A DNA stretch of 64,000 bases from contig CM036754.1 in assembly GCA_020796225.1 (NCBI GenBank), positions 72,153,440 through 72,217,439 of the forward strand, given 5' to 3'. A program made the translations under genes and the position numbers. The notes under the pieces were generated by a model. The model ran no database searches. It was not told the origin of the DNA and was given only the letters and a program-made list of their open reading frames with translations. Positions 33,380 to 44,539 of this stretch are shown one piece after another (position 1 is the stretch's first letter; every line of letters begins with the position of its first letter). This DNA is from Arion vulgaris. Its lineage: Eukaryota; Mollusca; Gastropoda; Stylommatophora; Arionidae.

Positions 33380-33922
33380 CAAGATATGAATACAAAAAGA
33401 AAGGGGAACTTTTATTGCATTGAGTAAGATATGGAAGTCAAAGAAGATCAAAACAAATACAAAGCTGAGAATCTTTCAATCAAATGTGAAGTCAGTGCTG
33501 TTCTATGACTCGGAAACATGGAAGATAACAAAGGAAACCATCAGAAAACTGCAGACCTTCTTAAATGGATGTTTACGTAGAATAGAGGGACTGAGATGGT
33601 ATGATAAGATTACAAACGAGGAACTCAGAGAAAGAACAAAGCAGATACCAGTGGAGAAAGAGCTCAGGAAGAGACGCTGGCGATGGATAGGACATACATT
33701 GAGAAGACCGACTGGAAGCATTGCAAGACAGGCACTGTTTTGGAACCCGCAGGGAAAGAGGAGTAGGGAAGGCCTAGACAGACCTGGAGAAGAGAGCTGG
33801 AGGCTGATATTAAAAAAGGATAGGTACAACATGGAGAGAATTGGAGGGATGGCAAGAGAGAGAAGAGCTGGAAGAAGTTTGTTGAAGACCTGTGCTTCAT
33901 TGGGAGTTGAAAAGTGAAGAAG
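33380..33922 (+). pseudogene. LINE RT C-terminal remnant inside SINE-C2
   Basis: The 33420-33917 frame reads NTKLRIFQSNVKSVLFYDSE, CLRRIEGLRWYDKITNEELR and RKRRWRWIGHTLRRP, then ARQALFWNPQGKR. A frameshift near 33760 moves RPRQTWRRELEADI-like and WKKFVEDLCF-like blocks to another frame. This is the post-catalytic region of an animal non-LTR RT, well preserved, ending in GAAGAAGAATAA. The same family occurs at 53.3-54.0 kb. Confidence 0.88.
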
Positions 33923-33924
33923 AA

Positions 33925-34032
33925 TAATTTCCGGGAACAAATTTGCTTCCTGACTGCCCTCCACTGTGTTTGAACCAGGTACTCTTGGGTTGTGATCGAG
34001 CTCACTACCGCTTAAGCTACAGATGCCCACTG
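33925..34032 (-). mobile_element. SINE-C2, 5' tRNA-like part (split copy)
   Basis: GGGAACAAATTTGCTTCC, GTTTGAACCAGGTACTC and GCTCACTACCGCTTAAGC: the inverted SINE-C2 head. Confidence 0.75.
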
Positions 34033-34249
34033 TTATATAAAACGTGCTGTATTTACAATCTATAACGAATTCATGAGAAAATGTGTTACAATTGGGTATG
34101 AGTAATATAATGTTCGCTGAAAAAGCTGCATGTAAACAATGTGCTCTTCAGGCATGTCTACTAAGAGTTAAATTCCAGGTAAGCTGTGTAAATTAAAAAG
34201 TCACGGGTGGCCGTAATAAAACAGCTGCAATACTACTTATTGGATAGCA

Positions 34250-34517
34250 AGGTTGCCCGTGTGTTGCCTGGACTCGCAAAGGGAGCAAAGAATTGTAACA
34301 CTGCGACCTAGCCAAGACATGTCGTAAGAGGCGAATTTGGTAGGGACATATGGAAGCTACCCTACTAAATAAAAAAATGCATTACAGAAACCAGATGTGC
34401 TGACCTACTTGTAGGCGCATAACTGGCACAACGTACAATCGCTATAATACTCAGATCACATACAAATCACAAAGAGTGGTTTAACAAGTGGTCGATATGG
34501 AGAGTTCAAGAAGATGG
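34250..34517 (+). mobile_element. SINE-A, full length
   Basis: GCCCGTGTGTTGCCTGGAC head, GACATGTCGTAAGAGGCG core, GATATGGAGAGTTCAAGAAG tail. Confidence 0.87.
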
Positions 34518-34789
34518 ATAACATGGTTACGTTTTGTGGTGTTGGGTTTGTGACTTTTGTTAGGTAGATACAAACTTACGGATCTAGATAGAGTCTGCGT
34601 ATATCACGCACTGAAATCAACATTAATCAAACTTTCGTAGAAACGATAAACAAGTCGCAGGAGCAAACATACCATTTTGATACAATTATTTTAAACGATC
34701 TAGCATTCTAAAACGGTCAATTCTATGTCGTATTGTGCTTGATTTATATAAAGATAATAAAGACAGGGTGTGTGGCAAGTAGAGTGTAG

Positions 34790-35150
34790 CTTGCAGAACG
34801 TCGCTTTCATCAGTCCACCAGGACATTTATTTTAACAAGTTCTCAGCTCCCAGCGTCATGTTCAATGTTTCTTTGATGTCATGCTGCCACCTTCGTCTTG
34901 GTCAGTCCCCTGCCTCGTACTCCACGAACCTTGTCTTCCATTACAGTTCTCTCCAAACCAATGTGGCGTTTAACTTGGCAAAAATATTTCATCTTCCGAG
35001 ACATAAAATGTTATTTATGAGCCAATGCGCCCCGATATGCAGGTCTGGTAAGATGTCTTTTTTTTTCTTTCTCTGTCCAGTATGTCCTAAGAACTTTTAT
35101 GTAACATCGTGTTTTAAAAGCTTCAATTTTGCGTTTTAATTTTGGTGTCA
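34790..35150 (-). pseudogene. LINE RT C-terminal remnant
   Basis: On the minus strand, in several frames: KIEAFKTRCYIKVLRTYWTE, a degraded GH..RHIGLERTVME-like segment, a VRGVRGRG...PRRRWQ segment and DIKETLNMTLGAENLLK. The order matches the tail of animal non-LTR RTs. It shares its end with 7.32-7.45 kb. Truncated 5' and frameshifted. Confidence 0.7.
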
Positions 35151-35239
35151 TGGTCTACGAATCACATCTGTATATTGGCACATGGAATATGTATTTTCTC
35201 AGAAGACTTACCATAAGACAAGGCACTAATTGATAGCAT

Positions 35240-35482
35240 GAGGTATACTGGGGAATGCAGTGTTAGGCCGGGCCCGCATTTGTCGCCCACTAACAGCACA
35301 ATATAGATGACATGGTCAACATCACGCCGGCAGCCATTAATTTCAAGTGTTTCTTTGGTCCCCAACTGAGATTAGGTCGACATGAGAGCCGTTACAGTCT
35401 GAATAAATTACATTATCACTGTAGAATTTGATCCTGGGATCACGAGCTTCCGAAGCAAGGACACCAACCACTACGCCTCTCA
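35240..35482 (-). mobile_element. SINE-E with tRNA-like head
   Basis: The body complement GACATGAGAGCCGTTACAG is followed by the head complement GATCCTGGGATCACGAGC...CAACCACTACGCC. This locates the family's tRNA-like 5' end. Confidence 0.75.
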
Positions 35483-35484
35483 AA

Positions 35485-36090
35485 AGGTTATCCGTGGATA
35501 ATTATAAACGAGATACGTTGAATAATTGCGACAACAATGGCTTTCTTCTTTAACAAGATATTAATACTGAGACACGCCCCCGTACAATCGCAGACTACAC
35601 TATGGTTATATTTATTAGGGGAAATCCTGTACATGCTTCATTCTTTTATATAATACAACTTGACCTTGAGTATGTTACCCGTCCTCCCTGTGAGAAAATG
35701 TGGAACAATGATCTGATTGAAGTTCTAATGTAACCAATTGAGTGAAAGGTTGGAACTATTCTTACACAGCCTGTACGCCAGTGCAGAAAGAGAACCTATA
35801 ATCAGACGTGAAGTGACAGAGCGGCCAGACATATTTTGGGGAAGTGCTATGTTAATCGATAACAAGGGCACGGGGAGAGAGCTGTAAAGGATCACATAGA
35901 GGAAATGGTGGCGATAAAACCGAGATGGATCACTCTAATAGAAGGATCAAGTTGCCGAACTCGTGCACAGATGGGTGTGAATTTTACACCCCGACACACG
36001 AGTCAGATAACAAAGAAATATGAACAACAGAAAACGGCCAATGAAAGAAAATGCCCACTTTGACCCTCAACCAAAAAAAAAAAAAAAATT
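35485..36090. other. unassigned sequence
   Basis: No recognised gene or repeat, apart from an A15 run near 36073. Confidence 0.3.
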
Positions 36091-36094
36091 CATT

Positions 36095-36375
36095 GGATCA
36101 TCATTGCAATTCGACGAACAACCACGTGTTTCGATATCTTTCCTACACAAGAAGACATCAGAAGAGCACGAACTCCGTAGCTCCGACAACATTTTTATAC
36201 TAGTGAAAATTTGTAGGAATTTAAATTGCTATTATGACTTTATTAGGCAGCGTCTTTTCAGCATACTCTTTTATCGTTTTTTAACTGCCAAGGGTTCTTT
36301 TATGTGCCTAACTTGAACATGGGCAGCCTCTGATAGGACTAGGAACTCGATCTTAGCTATACTGAGATTTAGGAT
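36095..36375 (-). mobile_element. SINE-B copy
   Basis: ATCATCATTGCAATTCG, ACACAAGAAGACATCAGAAG and GATAGGACTAGGAACTCGATC. The 5' head is missing. Confidence 0.75.
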
Positions 36376-36439
36376 CATTGGAAAATATTTCAAACGCTCT
36401 ATGTGGGAAGAGATCCATGGCCACTCGGCTGAAAAGGTA

Positions 36440-36682
36440 TTCGGTTTGTTCCCCGAGGAAGCAAAGAATAGTACCACTGCGACCTACAAGGCATATCGTA
36501 AAAGTCGACTGATGTAGGACCTAGGAAGCTACCTAGTAAATAAAAAGCATAGCAGAAATAGGATGTGCTGGCCTACCTGTAGGCGCATAACTGGCACAGC
36601 GTGCAATCGATCTTAGGCTCAGATCGCATACAAATCACACAGAGTGGTTAACAAGTGGTCGATATGGAACGTTAGAACAAGA
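36440..36682 (+). mobile_element. SINE-A
   Basis: GCAAAGAATAGTACCACTGC, AAGGCATATCGTAAAAGTCG, AGTGGTCGATATGGAACG. The head is degraded. Confidence 0.82.
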
Positions 36683-36744
36683 AAGAAGTTTCCACCGTGG
36701 AAGATTGGCTACATTTTTGCTAGTGGTCCATGATATCAAAGTGG

Positions 36745-37018
36745 GTTCCGTGTTGACGTAAAAGTACACACAGCGGTGTATAACCAGTAAGAGTAGGCTG
36801 GGAAGCTGCTTCTCGGTCAAACATAGTTAATAATTTAATACAATTCTAACATATTCTCTCTATCTTGAAAATTACACAGAAAACCTAATGCTGAATGCTA
36901 CGGAGTTTGTGCAATGTTGCTGAGATCTTCCTGTGTAAGAAAGAGATCTCAGCACAGACGGTTATTTACCGAAGTGCAATTATGATGGTCCTATCAATGA
37001 CCTCTGCTCCCGTGTGTA
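36745..37018 (+). mobile_element. SINE-B, 3' half
   Basis: GCTGGGAAGCTGCTTCTCGG, GAGATCTTCCTGTGTAAGAA, GCACAGACGGTTATTTACCG and GAAGTGCAATTATGATGG. Confidence 0.78.
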
Positions 37019-37234
37019 TAGTTTATCTGTTGGCAGACACAAGATATGTGGTCAACCTCAATTTTCAAAGTCAAACTGCAACCGGACTTTACAGTCACTA
37101 ACATAACTGCGGAGTACCTATCCAGCGGCACAGCTCTAAGGTCTCTTGGAAATGAACGACGCCTAATACTAATTCATTATACACGGTGATAATAATAGAT
37201 TCTATAATTGAAAAACTCTCATAGGTTGCCAATG

Positions 37235-37400
37235 TTCAGTGCTGGAGTTAGGTAAACCATGTCCTCCGATAAACATAAGGCCGGCAGGCTCAGCTAAAAA
37301 TTCTAGGAAATAAGACCACAACTATCACGTGATCCTCGCAGTGTTGTTGTATATAGACTAATTCATGTTAAAAACAACACAGCATGCTAAATCAAGGTTA
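37235..37400 (+). repeat. dispersed repeat K, copy 2
   Basis: CATAAGGCCGGCAGGCTCAG, CACGTGATCCTCGCAG and TTGTATATAGACTAATTCATG match 7750-7915. Confidence 0.55.
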
Positions 37401-37912
37401 TATGTTATCGGGTAAACGCATAAAAAGACGATTGTACAGATGAAGAAAAGACAGTCTCTGATTTTGTGTAAGCCAAGATAAAGACCGTTTGGTCGATAAG
37501 ATGATTTGTTTTTATGTTCTTCCCTCAGTAAAACTGTCCGTGGGGAGAAATAGATGAAAATGAAAGGGGTGAAGTACACTATCAATGAACAGGAGGACAT
37601 ATGACAAGGATGATAGATACAAAATTATTAGATGGCAAGGAGATAAGATATGCTTAACATTTTACTCTCATAATACCTAACCGAATAACACGAGGGACAT
37701 GGACGTTGGTAGAGGTCAACGGTTGTCTATGCCACATGAGTAGAAATGTATCCAGCAGTAGGTAATGATTGGTTCCTCTATTTAAACAGTATAGTCGTCT
37801 ATTTAAACAGTATAGTCGCAATGATTTAAGTACATCATCAATATGATCATCGTTACCACCTATTGGCACTTGTAAAGGGCTCGTGGGATATATTGGAGAA
37901 TACACTGGTATT
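37401..37912. other. unassigned sequence
   Basis: No gene recognised. A 20-bp direct repeat (TATTTAAACAGTATAGTCG) occurs at about 37780 and 37800. Confidence 0.3.
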
Positions 37913-37914
37913 AT

Positions 37915-38165
37915 GCTACAAATAAGAGAAAATTGAAATATTTTGGACATATAAAAAGACACGAAGGGCTGGAGAAGACCATCATGGAAGGAGGCATATC
38001 GGCAAAGAGAAGAAGAGGAAGGCCATGGATTCAGGATGTAACTGATGGTTTGAACATGACAGCTGCAGAGGCAGGACATCTGGCCTATGAGAGAAAGAAA
38101 TTCCGGAGGACTGTTGGGGTGGCAAAAGTTCTGCTCAGGACAAGCTATTTGATGATGATGACACT
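37915..38165 (+). pseudogene. LINE RT C-terminal tail with (ATG)n end
   Basis: Reads KLKYFGHIKRHEGLEKTIME, AKRRRGRPWIQDVTDGLNMT and AAEAGHLAYERKKFRRTVG, then runs into GATGATGATGAC. The xFGHIKRH...RGRPxxxxxDxT pattern is a typical non-LTR RT tail. The frame is open from about 37915 to 38214 but lacks any catalytic region. Confidence 0.85.
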
Positions 38166-38412
38166 GTTATTGGGTACACATTTTCATTTGAGCAACTGTA
38201 CACGGTGTGTGTGATGTGTTCTTCATCACATTGTAACACCTTTACTTCCTAGTGTGTCTCTGGTGCTAAAGTGAGGCTGAATCCACATGACAGCTGTTAC
38301 GGTTTGAAGAATTTCACACACACACACCCTTTCCCCACTGTGGAATTTGATACTGGGATCACGCGCCTACAAAGCACGTGTAACTTTACTAACCACTACA
38401 TTTGATAAGATC
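38166..38412 (-). mobile_element. SINE-E with tRNA-like head
   Basis: CATGACAGCTGTTACGG body complement, then GATACTGGGATCACGCGCC and CTAACCACTACA, the inverted tRNA-like head. It begins right after the (ATG)n LINE end. Confidence 0.65.
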
Positions 38413-38754
38413 GGACTTGTTATTTGAGAATCAGTTAGCAAATCAGAGGAAATATATGTTAAATAGCTAAATAGTTGTCATTCGAAAGACTAATTCATCA
38501 CTTGAGATCAGAGGAAGCGGATTACTTGGACGTGTATAGAATTCCATCATGTACTTTAGCATAGACAATTCTTCGATGACAGCAGACGGAAGGATGAGGG
38601 AACAGGGAGAACGAGTGTGAAGGGAAATGAAAGAGTAAGGACCGACACAATGGAGTACCACTGGTAGAAAGGCATCAGACTGGCAAAAATGGAGATCACT
38701 TAGTAAATGTCTCATGCTGTCACAACGATCACAGAAATAAGATGCAACAGTTAT

Positions 38755-38990
38755 TACTAAATCAATCTTTCAAGTGCTTTGCCTGTCGGCGATCATGTCT
38801 CTCCACAACTCTCTCTGATTTGTGCATGCAATGAGTTCTGGCGTCGATCTTGTGTCGAATCATGTCAGGCCATCCAAAATCTCCACACAATCCCCCCCGT
38901 CTTCCACGATCTCTCCTTCCCTAAATTTTACGGTTTACTTGTCACCAAATGTTCTAAACCTTCTATTCGCATTATATGCCCGAATAACCT
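38755..38990 (-). pseudogene. LINE RT C-terminal tail
   Basis: The minus strand shows, in mixed frames, a GHIMRIEGLE-like block, VEDGGDCVEILDGL, TRSTPELIACTNQRELWRDM and IADRQ. It belongs with the nested LINE tail at 50.53-50.75 kb (REKMLDSLTSWHGRASISEL...DLWRSMIA). Confidence 0.68.
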
Positions 38991-38994
38991 TGAT

Positions 38995-40112
38995 TGTCAG
39001 ATTCTTTTGATAAGGTGTCTTTATGTGCAGGCCTAACTGCATGTCTCGATATCATATGGACACATTATATGATTATTATAATTTATATTACAGTAAATGA
39101 ATGCAAAGGAGTTGAATAGTGAAGAAATTCAATTGTTAATTTTATTGAGGTCATTTTTATAGGTCAACTGTAAACAGGAAAAAAGAACAATACGATCCAT
39201 ATTTATATACTATATAAGTACAAATGTGAATTTTCTTAGCCCTTTTTTAGCCATTTCACCTTTTTTAAAAGCTAAATATTGAGTGGTACGGTACGGGTGA
39301 CGGTGAATATGTTGGAAACGTGACCGGTCGCTGTCTGGTATAACAAACACTCGGTTTTGCCGAGTCGACATGTTCATCGACAGACCCGAGACACACAGCG
39401 AGAGTGAGAGAAGAAATAATTGCATGTAATTATCATGCATATAAAGAACAACACATATTTCATTCTCTTACCTTCTTGTCCTTTCAGAAAAACAGGAACA
39501 AAGAAGTTATTGAGTCTAATATATTTCAGCGAGCCGGGAGAACAGCCATTCCTTTCATACCACATGACAATATGACAAGGAGGACGGAAGGCCCGTCTGC
39601 TTCTACACATCAAGGAACGATGACGAAGCACACTACTTTACGACACACATTACTGGACCTTGTACCACCCCACCCCGCCTCTACAAATACGTAGATTCAC
39701 AAGTTGGACAGCTCGACTGAAAACACGTTATCAGTGTTAAAACTTGACGGGAGAATTGTGACTGGGCTGGCTGGCAAGGCAGGCAACAGGCAGACAGACC
39801 ATCTGGATCGAGGTTACAAAAAGAAAAAAGTGGGTCGAAGTGTAGTAAACGTTGGTTGTTGATATGACTGTTAGTCCGCAATAGGTAAGGTGAAGGTTGT
39901 CAAAAGTGTTGAGTTTGCTGAAATGTGGGCGGTAACGACATACCAAACACCCGAGTAAATGTCTACAACTCACACACACATACTACATGTACTAAAGTTC
40001 GTGCATGTGAGTAGTAGTGGTAATTGTGGAAGGCAGGCAGGCAAGCTGGTCGATACGACAAACACGATGTGTACACACTTGTGCAAATAAATTGAAACAT
40101 ACCGAGAAAAAG
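38995..40112. other. unassigned sequence
   Basis: About 1.1 kb with no recognised gene; short open frames lack motifs. Confidence 0.3.
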
Positions 40113-40114
40113 TG

Positions 40115-40335
40115 GGTGGGGTTTCTCTACGACGTGGAGGTAATGTGCTCGCCTCTCCCTCCAAAGGTACTCTGTCCTTTACCCACGTAGATCTATCTAA
40201 ATATATTTCCATAGGTCTCTGATCATAATGTAGGTGAGATCGAGATTTCCTAGTCCTATCGGACACGGCCGATAAAACGTTGGGCCCGTATTAAGTTGGG
40301 CCCGTATTAAGTTGAGCACGTAAAATTCATTGATA
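40115..40335 (+). mobile_element. SINE-B, 5' half
   Basis: tRNA-like head (GACGTGGAGGTAATGTGCTC) and GTAGGTGAGATCGAG. The segment TTGGGCCCGTATTAAG is duplicated. It ends near GAATTCATTGATAGG-like sequence at the junction with an inverted copy. Confidence 0.72.
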
Positions 40336-40337
40336 GG

Positions 40338-40672
40338 AACATCATCATTGCACTTCGGTGAGTAACCATGTGTGCTTCGATCTCTTTCGTACACAGGAAG
40401 ATCTCAACTGCAGTGCACCGGCGAAAGTCATCGGTGTAATTTTGAAGACGGTGAAGATATTTTGGTAGGAATTTTATTTGTAATCTTTTCTAATGAATTT
40501 TGCCTGGCAGCGGTTTTTCAGCCTGTTCTCGATTTTGAACTGCCAATGGTTCTTTTAGGTGCTCAAATTGAACGCGGGACCTACATTTTATCGTCCGTCT
40601 CCGATAGGACTAGGAACTCAATCTCACCTACACTGAGATCAGGATCTCTGAAAAAGTATCTAGATAATGCAT
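40338..40672 (-). mobile_element. SINE-B, inverted copy
   Basis: CATCATCATTGCACTTCGG at the left through AGGAAGATCTCAACTGCAG to ACTAGGAACTCAATCTCACC and GATCTCTGAAAAAG at the right. Confidence 0.8.
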
Positions 40673-40674
40673 GT

Positions 40675-40985
40675 TAGAAATTTGGTATTTGAAAATCGAT
40701 GAAGAGTAGGTTGCTAAGCTGCTGTCTGGGCAAAAATCATTAAAATAAAATGCCGACAAAAATGTTTACCATTTTCAAAATTACATCAGGACTTTGCCTG
40801 TGTTACGGAGTCCGTGCACTGCCTCTGAGATCATTTCGCGTGAGAAAGACCAAACTGCCTCTGAGATCATTTCGCGTGAGAAAGACCGAACTGCCTCTGA
40901 GATCATTTCGCGTGAGAAAGACCAAACTGCCTCTGAGATCATTTCACGTGAGAAAGACCAAAGTGCAATGATATTTTCAATCAAC
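40675..40985 (+). mobile_element. SINE-B 3' part with internal 36-bp tandem repeat
   Basis: TTGCTAAGCTGCTGTCTGGG and ATTACATCAGGACTTTGCC, then the segment CTGCCTCTGAGATCATTTCG + CGTGAGAAAGACCAAA is present four times (about 40818-40962), and GTGCAATGATATT ends the copy. Confidence 0.8.
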
Positions 40986-40989
40986 ATTA

Positions 40990-41125
40990 TTACCTCTGAA
41001 GTCGGCGAAGGCATGTTGGGGGTATGACGGGGGGACACTTATAAAAAAGGAAAACAGGCTTCACGCAAAAATAGTCATATGCACCACAAATGGCGCCCCG
41101 ACTAAGTCTGAATTCGTAGCTGGCG
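40990..41125 (+). mobile_element. SINE-H 3' half
   Basis: CCTCTGAAGTCGGCGAAGG and CTTCACGCAAAAATAGTC, then GGCGCCCCGAC. Confidence 0.65.
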
Positions 41126-41202
41126 AAAGCAAAAAGAATCAACATTGTGAAGAAACTGAAAAAACACAAATTTGTTGATTTTCAAATTGTTATTATGAAT
41201 CA

Positions 41203-41461
41203 TACTCTTTTTCTTTTTTGTGTTCGTTCTTTAAGACCAAATTTTAATCACTCTTTGTGATATGTTTGATGTTTGCCAAGAACGTGTATACGTTGCACAT
41301 TAGTTTGGTAGGCCCCTAAACGCATAGACTTCTACAAGTTTAGGACATGTGCATCCGATTTAAGTCAAACCTCCTTAGTCACCTCTTACGACATGCGTGG
41401 CAGGTAACAGTGGTTCTATTCTTTACACCCCAAATTTGGGCCCCGGTAACCACTCGGGCGG
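41203..41461 (-). mobile_element. SINE-D, full length
   Basis: Inverted: GTGTTCGTTCTTTAAGACC, TTGCCAAGAACGTGTATACG, TTAGTCACCTCTTACGACAT and CACTCGGGCG. Confidence 0.87.
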
Positions 41462-41730
41462 GAATTTCATTTAAACTTTTCTATTTAATTTCTCCCGGCA
41501 GCGGCTTCCAGCCTGCTCATCTCAATTTTCAATTATCAAGGGTTCTGTTACGTGCTCAAATTGAACACGGGAACAACGATTTATCGTCCGTCTCCGATAG
41601 GACTAGTAACTTGATATCACCTACATTGAGACCAGGGATCAAAATATCCCGATGGTTCCACAAGGGAGCGAACCGAGCACTTTTGGAACAAGAGGCGATT
41701 ACCTAACCTCTATACCACAGAGACTCATAA
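41462..41730 (-). mobile_element. SINE-B, 5' half
   Basis: GGTTCTGTTACGTGCTC, CGTCTCCGATAGGACTAG, GGAGCGAACCGAGCAC and CCTCTATACCACAGAGACTC: the inverted body and tRNA-like head, directly abutting SINE-D. Confidence 0.8.
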
Positions 41731-41749
41731 TATGCACACATTAATATAT

Positions 41750-42110
41750 AACAGATGACCTCTTGTGAAGTGAGATGTCTACGAAAAGCTGTCAATGTTA
41801 CAAGGAGAGATAAGAGAGAGAAACGAGAATATCAGAAGCATCGTTGGTACTATACCATGCATACAGTACATCGAGAAGCAAAGAATCAAGTGGTTCGGCC
41901 ATCTAATGAGAATGGAACCACATTTACTACCATCACGTGCCTACAATAATCGACACTCAGGGCGCAGAGCACGAGGTAGGCCAAGAACACGATGTATAGA
42001 TAACATCTCAGAGTCCCTGTGAAAGCATGGACTAACAACGTCAAGTGCAACACACCTGGCACAAGATAGAAAACTAACTCTCCCCGACAAATGTGGTTAA
42101 GATAAGATGA
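41750..42110 (+). pseudogene. LINE RT C-terminal tail
   Basis: TSCEVRCLRKAVNVTRRDK, then after a frameshift IEKQRIKWFGHLMRMEPHL, RRARGRPRTRCIDNISESL, a stop, and THLAQDRKL. This is the IKWFGHLxRM type of non-LTR RT tail, related to the 55.8-57.3 kb family. 5'-truncated. Confidence 0.82.
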
Positions 42111-42380
42111 CCTCTTCGGTTTTTGAGCAGCGTTCTGCTAAAGTTTGGCATGGAATAAAATCAATTTTTGAACAATCTTTAGACAATATTGTATCCCTGT
42201 ACCAAACTTGGAATTAGAACTTGAGTAAGTGTATTCTTTGTCGCACAGTCCATTCCACGAAGGAGATGCTTGCAAATAAACCACACATTTTCAATAGGGT
42301 TTTAATCTGGCGAATTCCCAGGCTCAGTTCAATACGTTCATTAGATTACTTTTTTGAATTTTTCTTCTGATCATTTTCGA
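42111..42380. other. unassigned sequence
   Basis: No recognised feature. Confidence 0.3.
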
Positions 42381-42384
42381 TGTG

Positions 42385-43560
42385 TGGTACGTACGATGTT
42401 GACAGATGAAGATCCACCATGTGTCACGCATGTAGTCCTGTTGACAGATGAGATCTCACCATGTGAGTACGGTCACCATGTTGACAGATGAGATCCTCAT
42501 GAGTAGTCCACCATGTACGATCCTGTTACAGATGAAGATCCTACCCGTGTTGCGGTACGTCTGTTGACAGATGAGAGATCCTCCCCGTGTGTCGGGTACG
42601 ACTGTTGACAGATGAGAGATCCTCACCCGTGGTACGGGTGACATCCTGTTGACAGATGAGACCTGTTCCTACATCCTGTTGCGTAGATGGGTCTGATCCT
42701 GTTGACGATGGAGATCCTCACCAGTGAGAGTACTCACTCCTGTTGACAGAGGAGATCCTCACCCAGTGTGGTACGAGGTACGATCCTGTTGACAGATGAG
42801 AGATCCTCACCCATGTGTTGCCGGGGCTAGCAAGGGACAAGATAAGAAAGACCCATGTGCCGTAAGAGCGATTGAGAGTGGTACCTCACCATTATAAATC
42901 AACTGCGCATAAATCTGATGATGGCTCTTGGCGCATACTTTACAATGAAAATTCCATGTCTCAAATCACTAACAGCAAAAGTGGTTTAACAACATGGTCG
43001 ATATGGAACGTCGAAAGTTAAAAGAATATCCACATACTTGGTTCTGACCTTTACATTAAATCTACGTGAGATAACCATGCACACACTACTTTATTATCAC
43101 TACTACCATTACACGTATATCTTACTACGTGAATCCTACATGTTTCGTATCCTGTACACTAGCAAGACCTACCCGTGTTGCCATAATCTGTATTAATTAT
43201 GCCTCACCATGTAGCCAGCTACTATCCTACCATTGACATGAAATCTACCACATGTTGCCGGTACTCCTAGTTACAATAAATCCTCACTGTGTTCCGGACT
43301 AATACTCGATGACACCTCACCCATTACTACCAGTACATACCATTCTACAACATATATCCCACCCTTTGCTACGATCCTTTACACATACGACTACTTCACA
43401 ATCGCTTGCTGCCTGTTGACAGATTACGATCCTCACCATTTCTACACTATATACATAGTAATCTACCACTGTTGCCATACCCATTGTACAGATGAAGATC
43501 CTACCCATACCTTCACTAATACACCATTACGATGCATCTCACCATACTAAACTTCGGCTC
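42385..43560. repeat. indel-rich ~45-bp array around a SINE-A copy
   Basis: Units of the form CCTGTTGACAGATGAGAG + ATCCTCACCCGTGTG + GTACGGGTACG recur from 42385 to about 42810 and, very degraded, from 43020 to 43560. The CACCCGTGTG part resembles the SINE-A start. Confidence 0.75.
42808..43018 (+). mobile_element. SINE-A, eroded
   Basis: CATGTGTTGCCGGGGCTAGC head and GTGGTTTAACAACATGGTCG + ATATGGAACG tail are recognisable. The middle has many short losses and substitutions. Confidence 0.75.
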
Positions 43561-43599
43561 AGGATACTGTGCAGTGGAGATCTACAATGAGTTTCTGGA

Positions 43600-43920
43600 T
43601 ATTACCTGGAACAAAGTCTCACCAAGAGTAAGAACAAGATAGGACATATAAGAATGGAATATGAGAACAGCCGGACACCTGCTTAGATTAGAAAACAGAG
43701 ACTCAAATGGTTTGGCCACTTGGTCCGAATGAACCCGAATACACCAGTTGCAAGAGCGTACAACTTGAAAATGGAATCATCAAGAGGAAAGGGCAGACCA
43801 AGAAAAGATGGGTTGATGGAGTTACAGACATCTTAAAACTCCACAATACCACACCATATCAAGCGACCGAGCGTGCATTATTTCGGAAACCAATCATCAG
43901 TTAAACCTGCTACGTCTAGC
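43600..43920 (+). pseudogene. LINE RT C-terminal tail
   Basis: QRLKWFGHLVRMNPNTPVAR and SSRGKGRPRK in one frame, then RWVDGVTDILKLHNTTPYQA in another after a single-base shift near 43803. Typical KWFGHLxRM...GRPRKRWxDxV tail. Confidence 0.85.
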
Positions 43921-44255
43921 GGCAAAAAAGCAGAGAAGGACAAAGGAAAAGAAGAACACACAATGAGAGCTATACCAGTTCATTCTAATAATGTACATGA
44001 CAATTGGTTCATCGTACTATCTCAACTAATTCTTGATGTCACACATGTTCAGCAAGGACACCGAAAGCTAGGTTATCGTTGACGTGTTATCAAGTGGTAT
44101 CTATGATAACATGACGATCCTCTCTTGAGATTAAGATTACTACTCGACCACGTCTACATGTACTCATATAAGTATACTTGACAGAAACATGTCGGATCAA
44201 GTAGTAGCTGTATTGTGTGTCGAAGGTTTAGTGTACTTCTAGTTTCCAATTCTGA
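43921..44255. other. unassigned sequence
   Basis: No recognised feature. Confidence 0.3.
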
Positions 44256-44259
44256 TCCA

Positions 44260-44525
44260 CTTCTAGTGTAGGAGTCCTATCTTCCTAGTTACTATGATCT
44301 TCTTGTGAGAGGACCTTCTAGCTACTACGATATCCTTGAGAATGTCGTCTATGATCTTCTTGTGAGAAGGACCTTCTTGCTACTACGATATCCTTGAGAA
44401 TGTCGTCTATGATCTTCTTGTGAGAAGGGGGGCATTCTAGCTACTAGGATATCCTTGAGAATGTGGTCTATGACCTTCTTGTGAGTAGGACCTTCTAGAG
44501 ACTACAATCTCCTTGAAAATGAGGT
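44260..44525. repeat. ~60-bp minisatellite (4 copies)
   Basis: Units GCTACTACGATATCCTTGAG + AATGTCGTCTATGATCTTC + TTGTGAGAAGGACCTTC. A further related unit appears at 46073-46135 beyond the intervening repeats. Confidence 0.88.
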
Positions 44526-44539
44526 CCCCAGTAGAACAA

